In this document: positions 1-12,856 of the stretch, in pieces
Layout: every line of letters starts with the position of its first letter
Position numbering within the stretch: position 1 is the first letter of the stretch
DNA from: Theocolax elegans
Taxonomy: Eukaryota; Arthropoda; Insecta; Hymenoptera; Cerocephalidae
NCBI GenBank assembly: GCA_026168455.1
Contig: CM047431.1
Location: 56,412,539 to 56,476,538, forward strand
Direction: 5' to 3'
DNA: 64,000 nt
The notes under the pieces: generated by a model
Database searches by the model: none
Told to the model about the DNA's origin: nothing
What the model saw: only the letters and a program-made list of their open reading frames with translations
Made by a program: the position numbers and the translations under genes

Positions 1-375
1 TTGTATCAAGGATTTTAATCGTCAAGGGCACATTATATTTTTTGTAAATGTAAATCCCATATTTCGACATCAGCAATTGATAGACCTAAACTTTGAGCTT
101 GTAGATATACTAGAAAAAAAATCAATATCGATATTTTTTCGGGTCTTTAAATTTTCCACATATTTCTCCCTCTCCCATATAGATACATGTATACAAGTCT
201 ACCGAAACTATAAAATAAATCCAACGTTGTGCCGGGGAAATTGCAAGGTTATCATACATCCATTATCGAAGTAATCTAAATAAAATGCTTTCTCGAGAAT
301 CGAAAAGATCCGTCGTGTCAGAGTGCCTGGACATCTAAATTTCAACGATGAGGAATAATAATAATAGAAGATTAA
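1..375. other. Downstream flank of the secreted-protein gene
   Basis: This AT-rich stretch probably holds the 3' UTR of the minus-strand gene that ends at 376. I see no gene and no clear polyadenylation hexamer on the minus strand. Confidence 0.4.
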
Positions 376-1310
376 TTAACGACGATGGGTTACGGTGCGT
401 AACAGTCCGTAAATAGATTTCTTAGCATACCCACCGATTGTTTTTGCTATACCGTTGGCAATCGCGGAGAGGATTGCTTTTATAACATCTGGTTCAAAGG
501 GAAGCGCCGTTGACGTTTGCGTCATCGTCGTTGTTAATCCAGCCGTCTTGGCACCGTACTCGATCGGAAGTTGAACGAATTTATAAAAGTAGTAGTATAT
601 ACAGTGATCGGTGATACCTTCCTCGTACCAAGGGCAATCCGTCGTGATCTTCGCGATCGTCTGATTCGCGATTTCGTCGATCTTCTCGTTCACCATCTCG
701 ATCGCCCCGTTTTCAACTTGATAAAGAACGGAATTGATCGTGTTGATTATTTCGACGAATCCTGATTTGACAGCACTTTGGGTCCTCCTTATCAAATCAA
801 CGGCCAAGCTCGTCAACCCCTCACCTACATCCTCCTTCATTTTTCTCATGATCGATCGATCGGTTAAGAGACTGTTTATCGCGTTCAGAGCACTCGAAAC
901 GATTCGCATAGGTTGAAAGTTTCCATCGTTTGCCGTTAATTTTCCACTCACGGGTAACGTTGAATTATCATTAATCGATTGAATTACCATTCCGTTGACG
1001 GTATTGTTTAATATTTTATTTTTCACGTCCGATGCTATGTTCGTTACCGTATTCTTTATTACACTCTTCGTTATCGATCGCAAACTCGCAGCTCCTTTGA
1101 TCGCTAACGTTTCCGCTTGCTGAATCGTATCGGTTACGTTGTCGAGTGTCATCCCAATGTCGTTCGACATCCTGTTTCTTACCTCGGAGTATGCGCGCAT
1201 TGTTCCCGATGTCAAATCCTCGATGTTTCTCGTCAGATCGTTCATCAGGGACGATACGATCGTGTTTAACGTTGACTCTATCAACCGAGGATTCAATAGA
1301 TTGATCGTTT
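376..1310 (-). CDS. Secreted protein, exon 3 (most of the mature chain)
   Basis: The terminal exon starts after acceptor gcatttacag|AAACG and runs 311 codons to TAA at 376-378. An ATG at 1332 lies in frame but inside the intron, just upstream of the acceptor. Taking it as the start would lose the signal peptide and would treat the acceptor as coding. GC content here is clearly above the flanking DNA, which supports coding. No canonical AATAAA was seen on this strand in the 375 nt left to the window edge. Confidence 0.8.
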
Positions 1311-2617
1311 CTGTAAATGCAAATGTTTGCAACTCCTTTTTTTACCAATATAAGTGATACAATGTTTTCCATAAAAATAATTAAAATTATACTATTTTAT
1401 TATTATATCTCTACCAGATGAAGTAAACTATAGTTATTACCCAATGGAATTAAATAAGTAATATTTTTAAATTTTAAATGAAATTATCTATATAGGTATA
1501 AATATTATTATATAATAATATAATAATTATAATAATAAAATGTGCTCGAAAACAAATGCTTTTTCCAAAAAAAAATCCAAATTTAGTCCTAGTTTGAGCT
1601 AATTATCAACTTGAACCTATATAATCATTAAAAATATAGTGACGTTTAAAATATAATCAAATCACATTTATCTCCGTAATTACTGCAAGTATACGTCAAC
1701 AATTAGTTGTAAAGAAAATAAACAATTTAAAAATTGAACAAAATCTATATAGATATACATTTAATTTTGCTATTCATGGGATATTTAAAAAATAATGCAA
1801 ATGTTTTCATGTTTGTTTGTTTTTTATATCAAATGCTAAATAAATGGGCGAAAAAGCGTTTCGTTACAAGCCATTCCCTAACAATTTTGACTGTACCTAC
1901 TTGTGAGATTGATACAAAGAAGAAAAGGAGACCATTTTTATTTGAAACAAATAAAAATTAAAAGAAATTTTTGCGAGTAAGTAGTCTTTTTTTATTAGTA
2001 AAAAGTATTTTATATTTTTATTTTATTTCAACTTTAAAAATACTGCACTCTAGTGATACTATCAGATAATACTATGAAAAAATTAATTTTTAAACAAAAT
2101 CTATATATTGGAAAATAAGCACATTTTATTAGCACCATATTAATGAACAATATATTTAAATAAATAATTTAATTGATTTAATGCGTTCATCCTCAAAATC
2201 GTTTTAATTGATCTCCATGTGTGACTTTAAAAAATATTTTCAACGTGAATATTATTATACGCACTGCGTTGTGCGCGAATGAATAACGATTAGAAAGAGA
2301 AAAATGATACGAATTATACGGTTGAATTATTCTTACCTGCACTTTGCGTTTCCGCGCTATCAAGCGATATTGAATTGGAATCCAAATTTACGATGTTCAG
2401 CTAAATGAACAATTAAATATCAACAAATCGAAAGATAAAATGCAATAATGTTATAAATGACGAATATGATACAAAATTAAAAAAAAAAGGAAAATTTCTA
2501 TTGATACTAAAAGTAATAAATTTGTAATAATACCGCGTGGCTTTGGTTATTGCAAATTGAAAAGAATATGTATAAGGTAAAATACACAAGGTAGCTACGT
2601 GTTCCATTTATCGCCAT
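376..2617 (-). CDS. Unrecognised secreted helical protein, three exons, 360 aa
   Basis: The coding sequence joins complement 2534-2617, 2337-2400 and 376-1310 (1083 nt with the stop). All joins are GT-AG and keep frame: exon 1 ends in phase 0, and exon 2 ends with the G of a Glu codon completed by AA of exon 3. The ATG at 2617 has a strong context (AAAATGG). Residues 1-28 form a signal peptide with a hydrophobic core around 9-21 and a Ser-His-Ala cleavage site that falls on the exon border. The mature chain is rich in amphipathic helix (Ile/Val/Leu with Asn/Ser/Thr). It has four N-glycosylation sequons (Asn 107, 151, 165, 265), two cysteines (275 and 286) followed by the tyrosine-rich CIYYYFYKF, and a basic C-terminal helix (about 325-352) ending THRR. 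I know no family with this layout. It should be secreted and may be lineage-specific; function is unknown. The exon 1 donor (gtatta) is weak, which is the main doubt. Confidence 0.72.
2337..2400 (-). CDS. Secreted protein, exon 2
   Basis: This 64-nt exon lies between a good acceptor (tgttcatttag|CTGAAC) and a strong donor (GTGCAG|gtaagaat). It encodes LNIVNLDSNSISLDSAETQS plus Ala and the first base of a Glu codon. The acidic, serine-rich stretch is probably the mature N-terminus. The following intron is 1026 bp (1311-2336). Confidence 0.72.
2534..2617 (-). CDS. Secreted protein, exon 1 (signal peptide)
   Basis: This exon is 84 nt, 28 codons, starting ATG GCG ATA AAT. It encodes MAINGTRSYLVYFTLYIFFS and then ICNNQSHA, a typical signal peptide ending in a -3/-1 Ser-His-Ala motif. 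The donor is GCG|gtatta, which lacks the usual +5 G. The intron that follows is 133 bp. Confidence 0.65.
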
Positions 2618-4621
2618 TTTAGCCAAACTAGTCGACGAGCATGCAAATAAAAAATGCACAAAAGTTTAACTAGTGATTATGTAACTAAACAATTAAAGCA
2701 TTACGAGTATTATCAATTATTGTTTCGATAGTTTATCTTATATACTCGCTTTAAAAGTTCATAATTTGTTTAATAAACACAGTATAATGTATCATCGTAA
2801 CCGATGTTCATAGATACGTATATGCATGTATGATCTATCAAATTAATCCATCGATTGAAAATAACAACGACGTCTTTCTAACGCGTGCACAAATTATTCG
2901 TATAAAAATTTATACTCATTCTTACAAATGCTTTCTTCGCTACAGTTGTATATTTTAACTTTACGTTCATTTTTGAATAATTTTATACTATTTGCTATCA
3001 CTGTTAATTGTTTTACTGTGCAACGGTGTATACGTAAATTAATAATTAACGTAAAATAAATTGAATAAGCCTTTGTTATTTTTATAATTTTTTTATTTTT
3101 CCATTTATTTCGTATTTATTTAATAAATCGTTACATTCAATCATGATTCAAACGCAGCCCATATACAATAATTGCATTTTTCGTCAAGAAATAGAGAAGA
3201 AAATAATAAAGTATCGTAGTATGTTTGATATCGCAAGGTGATGAAAATGAAAACGAGAGTCCGGTATACGTTTTACACACCATTTAATAACCCAACCCAC
3301 ACTTCATTTTTATTTAAATCCTTATAATTTTAAAATCGACAACGAAGTGACGGAATTTCACATTTTCTTCATCTATTTAGACAGTCCTCGACATTATTAC
3401 ATAATATTTAATGCTTAGAGTTTGTTTACTTTTTTTTTATTTATTTCTTCTTAATTTAATTACCTCGTGCCTTTACAATTCATTGATCGGTCTTACGTTT
3501 AAGAAAACAGAGCTTCTTTTTTTTTATTTTGTTACCCTCAAAATAATACTTTTCTTTATCGCTTAAAATTAACGCATATAGATCGTTCTTCATTTATCTT
3601 GTGTTTTTTTACAATAGTCTATATTACAAAAACGGCGTCGCAAATTTCTTTCTTTTTCTCTTTCGTGGACTTCCGACGTGTGTCCACGAAGTTGTTTTTC
3701 CCGTACGGTCGAACGCGAAATTTTTCCTCGTCGTAGACTGTAAAAAAATATAAAACATCGTCGATAAAAAAGAATTAAATTTAAAAAATGTACAATACAC
3801 GTGTTCAGTAACTTAGAACTATGAAAAAACTTCGCGTCCGCAATAGTTGACAAAAAAAGGAAATTAAAGAAAAAAAAGAAAGTAGAAGAACACGCTTGAA
3901 TTAAATTAAAAAATCTGTGCGACCGTATTTTTTTACATCGATAAATATTTTTTTTCTCACGGCTTACTCTGTTTTCTTTATCGACGCCGGATCCTCGAGC
4001 AGATAGATGTACATATGTATATATATAATTTATTTTTCATTCCTTTGTACAATATTACGCGTTTGTTTACGAGCAACGTATGGTACAAAATTGTCTTTTT
4101 TTGTGTCGCTTTACAACGAAAAATGTTTACAATTGGACGTTGACTTTATTTCACTTCGAAAACGGTCGGTGTTTTTGTATCACTTGTATTTTCAGTCGCT
4201 TCAATAAATTATAAAATTTCATAATGTTTAATAATTGTTATTTTTGTACAGAATATCAAGTGTAGATTCCTACCTTATTTGTGTAATGTCATTTATATTC
4301 GGGTAGTTTACACAAATTTGTTCATGCTGGCGGTAAGCAATTATATATATTACAATTTTTGTTAATTATTCGTAATTATTTTCAATGAACAAATGAATTA
4401 TAAATTTATATTTTATATACATGTATAGTTGTACGATAATTTTTATAAAAACAAAAAAGTTTATAAATTGATAAATTTCTGGTTTAACGGGGAAAAAACG
4501 GTTTTTCTGATAAAGTAGGAATCTAAAACATATTGCGCACTCTTTGTAATATTTACATTTTGCTCATAAATAAGTATACAAACGGCATCTTTTTTTCTTT
4601 AGCGGGTAGTTACTAATCTTA

Positions 4622-4741
4622 AATTCTACCTTACCGACATACGTTTTTTTTTCAACTATAATTTGAATTACAATTATAATTAGTAAATAAAATAATAAGA
4701 ACGCATAAATAATACAACGTTGATCGGTAAGGTAAAAATTA
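4622..4741. repeat. Short inverted repeat
   Basis: The arm at about 4622-4645 contains TACCTTACCGA and the arm at about 4719-4741 contains its reverse complement TCGGTAAGGTA. Flanking bases also partly match. The roughly 75-nt loop is AT-rich. It could be a small foldback element or a transcribed hairpin. Confidence 0.4.
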
Positions 4742-5221
4742 AATCAATCGACGTTTCGCAGCCTTTAAAGAAAAAAAAGAAACATTTGCATCTTAATCAA
4801 AATGTAAAAGAGTATTAGTATAGTATACAAAGAGGATTAGTATAGTACAAACGAAAAAGTAAATGGGAACCAAACACCATTTTTAATAAAATTCTATCGA
4901 ATAAAACAAGTTGCGACATATACAAAGGTAGCTTAAAAATTACGTTCTCTTCGAAGTCATAAAGTAAACACGATCGAGCTTCTGCTCGAGAATTCGCGTT
5001 GAGTTGACACGACAAAAGGCGTAGCTTAGCCGGTGAAATTTTACAATGCATGGGAATTAATTCAAAAAACTCCGCAGCTCACGCTATATAAGTAAAAAAT
5101 TTTTTATTCTTTTTTTTTTTACTCTCCGGAGCTTCTTGATTTGAATATCTCATAAGTGTCAATCACGCGACGATCGAACGCTCGAACGAGTTTCTATTTT
5201 ACTTCACCGGCACTTTTTTCA

Positions 5222-6055
5222 GTGGATTGTGAAGGAACGTAATTTATTGACGTTTGAGTTTGTGTATATTTTTAAGTCAACTATGGTGACCGATGGATGT
5301 TATTGTTTTACGCTTTACTGATGGAAAATGTTACTTTTGCACGTGTAGTATATCTAAATTATTTGATAATTCATTATTGTTTATATTATTATTTCAATGA
5401 TTTGACAAATTGTTTGTTATGAAAGAAAATAGCCATAACGCACGCAGATAATAAGGTAGAATAATTTATTTGCTTACTTCAACCTTTACTTTTTTTATAT
5501 TACAATTTTTAATTACAATACGTGACTTTTATTACATTATCAACAAAACTGATTTATCGATAATAACGGAAACTGTACGCCAGTTTTGTAAAATTAATAA
5601 TCATGAAATTAACGATAATGATGCCTCCAAAAGTGTAATTGGAATGAAAGGCAAAAATGATGTTGTGATTTATATGTAGCTGCTATTAAATTTCTATCAA
5701 AGTAAAATAATCCATTTTATTGCTGAAGAAAATAAAATTAAATATATCAAAAGGCGTGACAGCGCCCGACGCAAGTATAAAGGCGCATACCATATGTACA
5801 GCTAAGTAGCCCCTTGATTTTTATTACTTTAACTGTGTATAATTAAAAATTTAATATCTAATACGAGGAAGATCAAGTATCAACAAAATACTACACGTGT
5901 AAATTAATTTTATAAAGTATCAAATATTATTGTTAATAAAAGCGGTTTAATCGAAGTTATCTCAATTCCATCAGTAAAAACAGTAAGCAGAGTGTTCACC
6001 GAGCAAAAAGATTCAACTGTAAGTCCGAAAATATGATTCTTCGATCACAATCCAC
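5222..6055. repeat. Large diverged inverted repeat (foldback), about 830 bp
   Basis: Three anchors occur in mirrored, colinear order. GTGGATTGTGA at 5222-5232 pairs with 6045-6055. TTTACTGATGGAA at 5314-5326 pairs with 5966-5978. CACGTGTAGTAT at 5340-5351 pairs with 5888-5899. Spacing between the anchors differs, so the arms have diverged by indels. The middle (about 5352-5887) is AT-rich and not coding. A decayed foldback transposon or an inverted duplication would both fit. Confidence 0.5.
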
Positions 6056-9000
6056 GTGTAGCTACGCCGACGCACTTATAAAATATACAATAATATTATA
6101 ACGCTGAAAGATTGTGGCTAGTTCGATTCTCTATTCAGTTTCCTAAATTTCGCCTTGATTTTTCCTTTATTTTTCTGTTGTTATTTTTTTCACTCCCTCG
6201 TTCACTTACAAAAGTACAGACTGAGATGTGTTATGCTCGCAGTTTATATGTATTTTTGTTTTATATCGTACAATACTTAGATCTCTAAAGAAAACAAAAA
6301 AATCCTTGGAAGTGGAGCAGACCAAGTGCCACATGTACATTTTTTCTTTACAGTCGTTCGAAATTTTACAGCGTTGAGAGAATCTCAATGTATACAGGAA
6401 CTTGATAGCGCATCCAGGCATAACAAACATTAGATTTAACTTTCTCTGGACGCAAGAAAATCGTTTCATTTTTTTTTGTATAACATTCTGGCGATTGTTT
6501 ACTTAGTGGTTGAGTTTTGAAGCGTCGGTGTAAAATTGGCAATGTACACGCACACACGCACATACACACACGTATATATATTATATGCGACCATGTATTA
6601 TTACTATTATTAATAATAAAATTTGCGTAGAAATGTTCGTTACACTTGAATCGATTTATTATTCGGTTTTTTATTCAGGTAATTTGTCGAATTTATTATT
6701 TTATATAAGCACGTGGCACTGTGCAGAGAGCATCACTTCGATTTTTCAGTTGGATTGTGGTCATTCGTTTAAATGAAAACAAGAATGAATTGTTATTGAA
6801 ATAGTTATGTAGATTCTTATTGTACGTCTAAAAGTTTAAATTTGATTATAAAAGCTTGCGATTAGTATGTAATTGTACAAGTGCATTAAGATATTCAAAT
6901 AATTCTAACTTTTTAGGATTTATTTTTTACTTGTTGTTTGTGAAAAATTGTAGAAATGTATGTAAAGTAGAAATTTTATCACAAGTACTTTTGTAATATT
7001 AAAATTTGAACACGGTTAAAATATAATAAAGAGTTTAGTTTAAAAATACGTTAAGCTCTTTTTTTAATTATATTAAACTTTGAATATTTTTCGATAAAAA
7101 TTTATATAAACGCGGCGTATTTATGTATCGTAAGAAAATTAGAATTTATTTAAAAAAAAAGTTAAGAGTAAAATAGTGTAATTCAATTGGTTTGTTAAAG
7201 AAAAATATGTATATTTATCATTTAGTGTAATCTTACTGTAAAACAAAAAAAGTAAATTATGTATATTTTATGAAATTAAAAAAAAAATTTAAGTAATTTA
7301 CAATCTGAGTAAAATTTTTTTTATACAGAAAATGTAGAAAATTGAAAGAAAATTAATCAAGTATGAAAGTTAATTTATTTAGAAAAATTATTTTCTTTTT
7401 CTTATATCTAAACCATCTGTACAATAAGAATCTACAATAATCATTACAGTTAGAAAAAGTACCATTTTTCTTAAAATCAGCATCCAACCTTAAATCCCAT
7501 TAACAGTTTTAATTATATTTCTGTTCTATTTCTTTCACCGCTTGAGTTTCTTCTAAGGACTATACGTATTATGCCTGGTATTTCGGATTATAAAGTAGTT
7601 ACATTGTAATAGTTTTTATCTGTTTTTCTTTCTGTTATACACATCGTTGTTTCAAAATCATAGAAAAGATACTAAATATTACCTCGGATTCTGGCGGAAT
7701 TATACTCTATTCACATTACATAGGATATGAACGTTATTACAACCGCTAAAAACCTCGTTATCTCATTTTATTACGATTAAAAAGTAATAATGAAAAAAGT
7801 CTCTATCTAAATAATCAGTACTAAAAACCTAAAATAAATGTATATTTATATGTATATCGATCACGTTCACTCATACAGTGAGTAGTTCGAACAAACTTCG
7901 TTTTCGTATTTATTAAAGTTACGTATCGACAGAGAAAAAAATTATATAACCACAATAAACGTAGAGATCCGTGTGTGAGTCGCTTCACATAAATGGAATA
8001 ACAAATGAGCCGGTTATACAATTTTTTTTACAAAAATCGGTACAAGATCAGACTTTGGTGAAGTTTCTTTTTTTAATTAATTTTCTCCAAGTGTTTCGTG
8101 TAACTTTCAACATAAAATATAATATAATCTTTATCCTCCGAAAAAAATGGAAAATGTTTTAACACTTAGAGAAGTTCACTTTGATAGTATAGTATACAAA
8201 TTCACCTTAGTCTTTCTCACATCGATAGAAGAACAATCGATAGACTTATAGAGATTAAAAAAATTGTTTGCATAGTCACTCGATTGCCCTTCACTTCCAC
8301 TGAATTTATACAATTACAATACATGGATTATATACGCATTGATGTAATAAACTCTAGTTATGTCTACAACGCAGTCACTCAAATTCTTCAGGCACAGCGA
8401 TGCCCTCGAGTCGATGTTAGTTTATTTTTCTTTTGATTGATTTAAAAAAAATAATTTTGGATATCAATTGAAACTCATATTCGGATAATTTTTTAATTTA
8501 CTTATCGACTAGAGTGACACAAATTTTTTTACACAATTAGAGCGAAAGAATAATGAATAGTCGGGTTGCTATATTAAAATCACGCATTTTTTTAACGATC
8601 TGTATATATAACAACGAAGGCTCGAAAACACGAGTATACTTATATACCCTAAATTACCCCCCCCCCTTCTCCCTACCGGTCGAATAAGTAAATAATGCTC
8701 TATCACAAACGTTTATTTGCTCACAGATGCAGAAATACCTTAAAGATCTGACCAAGTAAAGTTGGTGCTTCGAAATTAACATGCAAGTTTTTACAAATAT
8801 TACAGTTTGACAGGAAAGATAATTTAAAAATCAAACTGTACGAAACAAATTATTATCTATCCGTTGTAACTCTTGTAATTTGTCTTTTCAATTTACCAAT
8901 TGTTGGTATAAATTATCTTTTATTTGTGCGAGTCAGAATCGTTTTCTATGTATTAAATATTACAGAATATTTCGAAGTATTATGTTATTTTTTTATTAAT

Positions 9001-12000
9001 TATGTAAATTTCTCCATTTGCAAAAATTAATTTAGTTATGCATTTTAAAGTATTTTAAAAATTAAAAAATACTTCTGCTTGACCATACAAAATGTCATAA
9101 TTGCAAGAATCATATCGAATTTATAAAAATTAATTTCCAGACAATAAAGGATTGAACATTGACAGTGATATCAAAACATGGATCAATTACATCAAAATAC
9201 TATAACACCATATGTATTATTACAAAAATAAGTTTGTAGAGGTTTCGAAGCTCCAAAAATTATACTCGGTGTATGCATGTATGTGTTGTATGTGTGCCTT
9301 CGAAGAAAATAAAGTACACAATGTTATTAGGCCCTACGACGTCGATTGATTATTCTTTCTCATCTTCTTAGCGACTGGATCGACACGAGGAGAACGCGTA
9401 TTATCGATGTAGAACAACAGAACGTACAAATACACACTTTCTTTACATCCCCATTCAAATCTCTACACTGTTTACCTTTATTTTTTTACCATCTAACGTA
9501 ATCTTAGTTTTATTTAGGTTTTTTTTCTTTTCTACATGTACAATTATCATTCCACTCTTAAAGTGTTCCTTAAACCTTTTCAGATCCAAGCGTTAAAAAT
9601 TGTTCGATTGACCCCGGATAAGATGTACGGATTTTTTATTTCATTCGTTGATAGAATTTCTTAAGAACTATTTTTTCGCATTTATCCTTTTTTCTGTTTG
9701 CCATTGTAATTACATAGCAAGACATTACTAAGCCATAAATCGGTGGAGTGCTTTTTTAAGCAATACAGAAAGTCTTTGAGTACATGTATGTATATTTTTG
9801 TTTCTCCTGATGTGAAATGTAAATAAATACTACGAATTAAAGTCAGTCTGTATCTTATTTCCCTCAATTATTTCGCTGTTCGATCTTTTTTTTAGTAGCG
9901 TGAGGAAAAAGGCGTTTTTGTACATTAAACACGAAACTTTTTGGATAATTATCGTTGTTTAATCAATTGTATAGTGGATTGATACAGTTTCTATTTATTT
10001 TTCCAGGTGTCTTGATTCGAACAGATCAAATTGATTTATTTTTATCGACATTATGCTTTTTTTACGTTTCATAGTTGATTATATTGTATAAATTTTTCAA
10101 ACGCAATTTTCGCCCATTTCGAAACTGATAAATACTGCGAAAAAATCTATTTATGTGTTGGTATGTCTCTGTGTTGTGCAAGTATGAAAAAAAAGTTTGT
10201 ACAAAGTAACATTCATGGGAGTGAATACAATTGTCATGGCGTTTACATTTTACAAAATACACTACAATGTTTAAAAATATAGATGAAAGAACTCAATTTG
10301 TACATATTTCGGAGTACCGAGCAGCAAATTGACGTACATTTGATTTTACATGATTTTTTCTTTATATATAAATGTCAATTTGTTACGCAATACGGCGACA
10401 TTCATTTTTCTCATATAAAATTGAACATAAGTTAAGATATACGTAATTATACAATTCAATATTGCAGCGTTGCGGATAGGATGATGCGCTAATCTACATG
10501 ATAGACAATTTATTTTGTCATGACAAAAAAAAAACTCAAAATTGCGAGATGTGTATTTCTTGTTCTTTAATATAATTAAGAAAGCATAATAGAAATAGTC
10601 GGAGTATTGCAAATATAAAATTTGGTGAATGTAGAAGAAAAAAATATTTTCAAATAAGCGAGAGAATCGATTGTCACCGACTTAGTAAATATACTTTTTT
10701 CCTTGTAAAATTCTAAAGCATTAATAATAAACTATAAGTATGTACACTTTTTAATTACCCTTAGTTTAAATAAATACACACTAAAAGTCTTACAAATTGT
10801 GTAGTTAAACACAATATGTAATTTATTTCCTTACCGAGGTATGTAGAAATTACGGTCCTACTGTTTTACCACTAAAATTAAGGAAATTTGTCTCAAATCA
10901 TTTTATGAAATTTCGGGTAAAAGAATGAATAGTACCCACTTAATGTATATAAATTTTATCTTACAGACATTTGTTTTTTCCAGTAAAAATGATATACTTT
11001 ACTCTTTTTATTCACTGATTATACTTATTATAATAAATTTTTGATTGATGTGTGAATCATAAACGAGATTATAATAATTCAATTAATAATTTATACAAAC
11101 AATTCTAATGATTGATAAGATGAAAACCAAGATGCAAACATTTTTTTTGTTTTGAATATTTCTTAACAATAATAATATCAAAATAAAATTTATGGAAAAT
11201 CGTTGGTAAAATAAGAACACCAATTTCTACAACCTCCGACAAATAATTAATAATTAACGGAAAATATCTCCAACTATTTTACAATAACTTTCTCACGAAA
11301 GAACGTGACGATTGCACACTGAACGACTAATAATAAAGGAAAATGCAAAATCTAAATACACATGCACGGGATTAAAAAAGAAAAGAAAGAAAGACGGTTG
11401 CTTCGTTCTCTCCTTAATAATAAACTAATGTACAATATTATATGTATACAACGTAGAGGATTGAAATTCACTTGATCTCTCTTAGCGAAAAATGTCGAAG
11501 AGACGTGTTTACATCGTTTGGACATTACTTACAAGTTATTAGTATTCATTTGTTATTATTTTTTTAACTCTCTCTCTCATCTTCTCTACTTTATCATCTA
11601 CAATCTTACGCATTTATGAATAACATTATATCGATATATACGTGGCCAATAAGAACAGATTTGTACTTGCATTGAAATTGTTTAAGTCAACTCCAATCAC
11701 TTCGCACAGCCCAGTGTAACGTGTATGGTTTCCTTTTTTCATTTTTTTGAAAAATACAATTTTAACCTCGACTGGATGGCAGCGGTTCTTGGTTTATTAA
11801 AACGAAAAAAAAGAAACAATAAGAAAAAAAGAATGTGCATGTCCGAGAACGCGTCGTTTTCCATTCCCAAGTACGTTCTGTTGAGGAAACGAAGTTTTAT
11901 CACAGAGGTTCGATCTCGCGCGGAATTTTTTTTTCCCTCTCCAGTCGGTCGGCTCTCCCCTCGTGTAGTTTTTTTCTCTCTCTTAGGAAAATAGGCGTTA

Positions 12001-12466
12001 TATCTACAATTATGAAATACGTTCTCGATGCTTCTCTCCCATCGTAGGCGGAACAAGGTATTTTTTTGTGGTTTCTTTTCTTTTTTTTTGTAAAGGGGCT
12101 TTTCTTTTTTTCTCTCGATCTCTCGCTAAAAATGCAATACACTATACATGGGCATGACGCGGGGCGTTACATAAATCCTAACTTGCTCCCCATCACCTAG
12201 CTCGTGTGATTTTTGTGTGTGTGTGTGTTTTTTTTTAATTATTTTCCTTAACTTTAAAACGAGTCCCCTCAATCATTTTTGCGTCATTGATAATTTCATC
12301 CTTCTGCGCGTCCATCATCCGTATTGGTTTCATTAATTATAATTAAGTATTTTTCATTTTCTTATTCTTTAAACTTGTGTGTTTGTGTGTAGAATGGTGA
12401 TACATTTGATAGAGCCTAAGAGAAAGAGCGACGTCGTTTTACTTTTTGTTTTCGTCTTTCGGTAAA

Positions 12467-12541
12467 TTGTTTTGTTTGTTGCTTGCTTGTTTGTATGTTT
12501 GTTTAATTGTTTGTTTGTTTGTTTCTTTGTTTGTTTGTTTT
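12467..12541. repeat. Imperfect (TTTG)n microsatellite
   Basis: Tetranucleotide TTTG units with single-base variants. On the minus strand this is (CAAA)n about 240-310 nt beyond the twin stop codon, so it is probably part of the 3' UTR. It explains a spurious Lys/Gln/Asn/Thr-rich open frame there. Confidence 0.8.
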
Positions 12542-12779
12542 TTTGTCTCTTCTTGGTTGTGGAACGCTTGATTCATTGCAGTTTTGTGTATCCCGCTTCG
12601 ATTTAGCCATATTAGTTTGAATGGCCGTTTTCTTTTTTCCCCTCTGCCATTCGATCTAACGGTCATTATCATTCGTTTATCATCAAGTATGCGCAATCGA
12701 AGCTCGTGTATTTCCCTTCCTAGTGATTTTCTTGTTGATTCATAGTTGCGGTTTTTTTGGGTCTTGGGCGCAGGAGCTG

Positions 12780-12856
12780 CTACCTTCGGGGGATCAAGCC
12801 GTTGCTCGTACCTACGGTCGGTGTCATTTCCAATTCGACCAGTAATGGAAAGTGAT
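12780..12856 (-). CDS. twin: twin last coding exon with stop
   Basis: After acceptor ttgtattacag|ATCACT, the exon completes the Asp codon and reads HFPLLVELEMTPTVGTSNGL then IPRR and TAG (12782-12780). His358 is the general acid/base region residue of the EEP fold. The short C-terminal tail NGLIPRR matches the NGLINRR end of fly Twin. A different frame stays open through this exon into the repeat beyond it but is not the product. Confidence 0.96.

Larger units (their letters stand above)
2618..12779. other. Intergenic DNA and probable long 3' UTR of twin
   Basis: About 10 kb of AT-rich DNA lies between the start of the secreted-protein gene and the stop codon of twin, both on the minus strand. 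All open frames are short and of low-complexity Phe/Ile/Tyr/Lys composition, so no gene is called. The stretch must hold the promoter of the secreted gene (near 2618-2800) and the 3' UTR of twin. The first minus-strand AATAAA hexamer noticed after the twin stop is near 11785-11790, so the 3' UTR may be about 1 kb or more; its true end cannot be read from sequence. A diverged foldback structure at 5222-6055 and a (TTTG)n tract near 12467 are listed separately. Confidence 0.5.

Noticed and set aside
1016..1372. 118-codon frame overlapping the secreted-protein exon
   Set aside because: Shadow frame; it crosses the splice acceptor and has biased charged composition.
4550..12008. Minus-strand Pumilio-type sites (TGTANATA) in the presumed twin 3' UTR
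   Set aside because: I saw about four (near 4550, 5793, 10739, 12001), roughly what chance gives in 9 kb of such AT-rich DNA.
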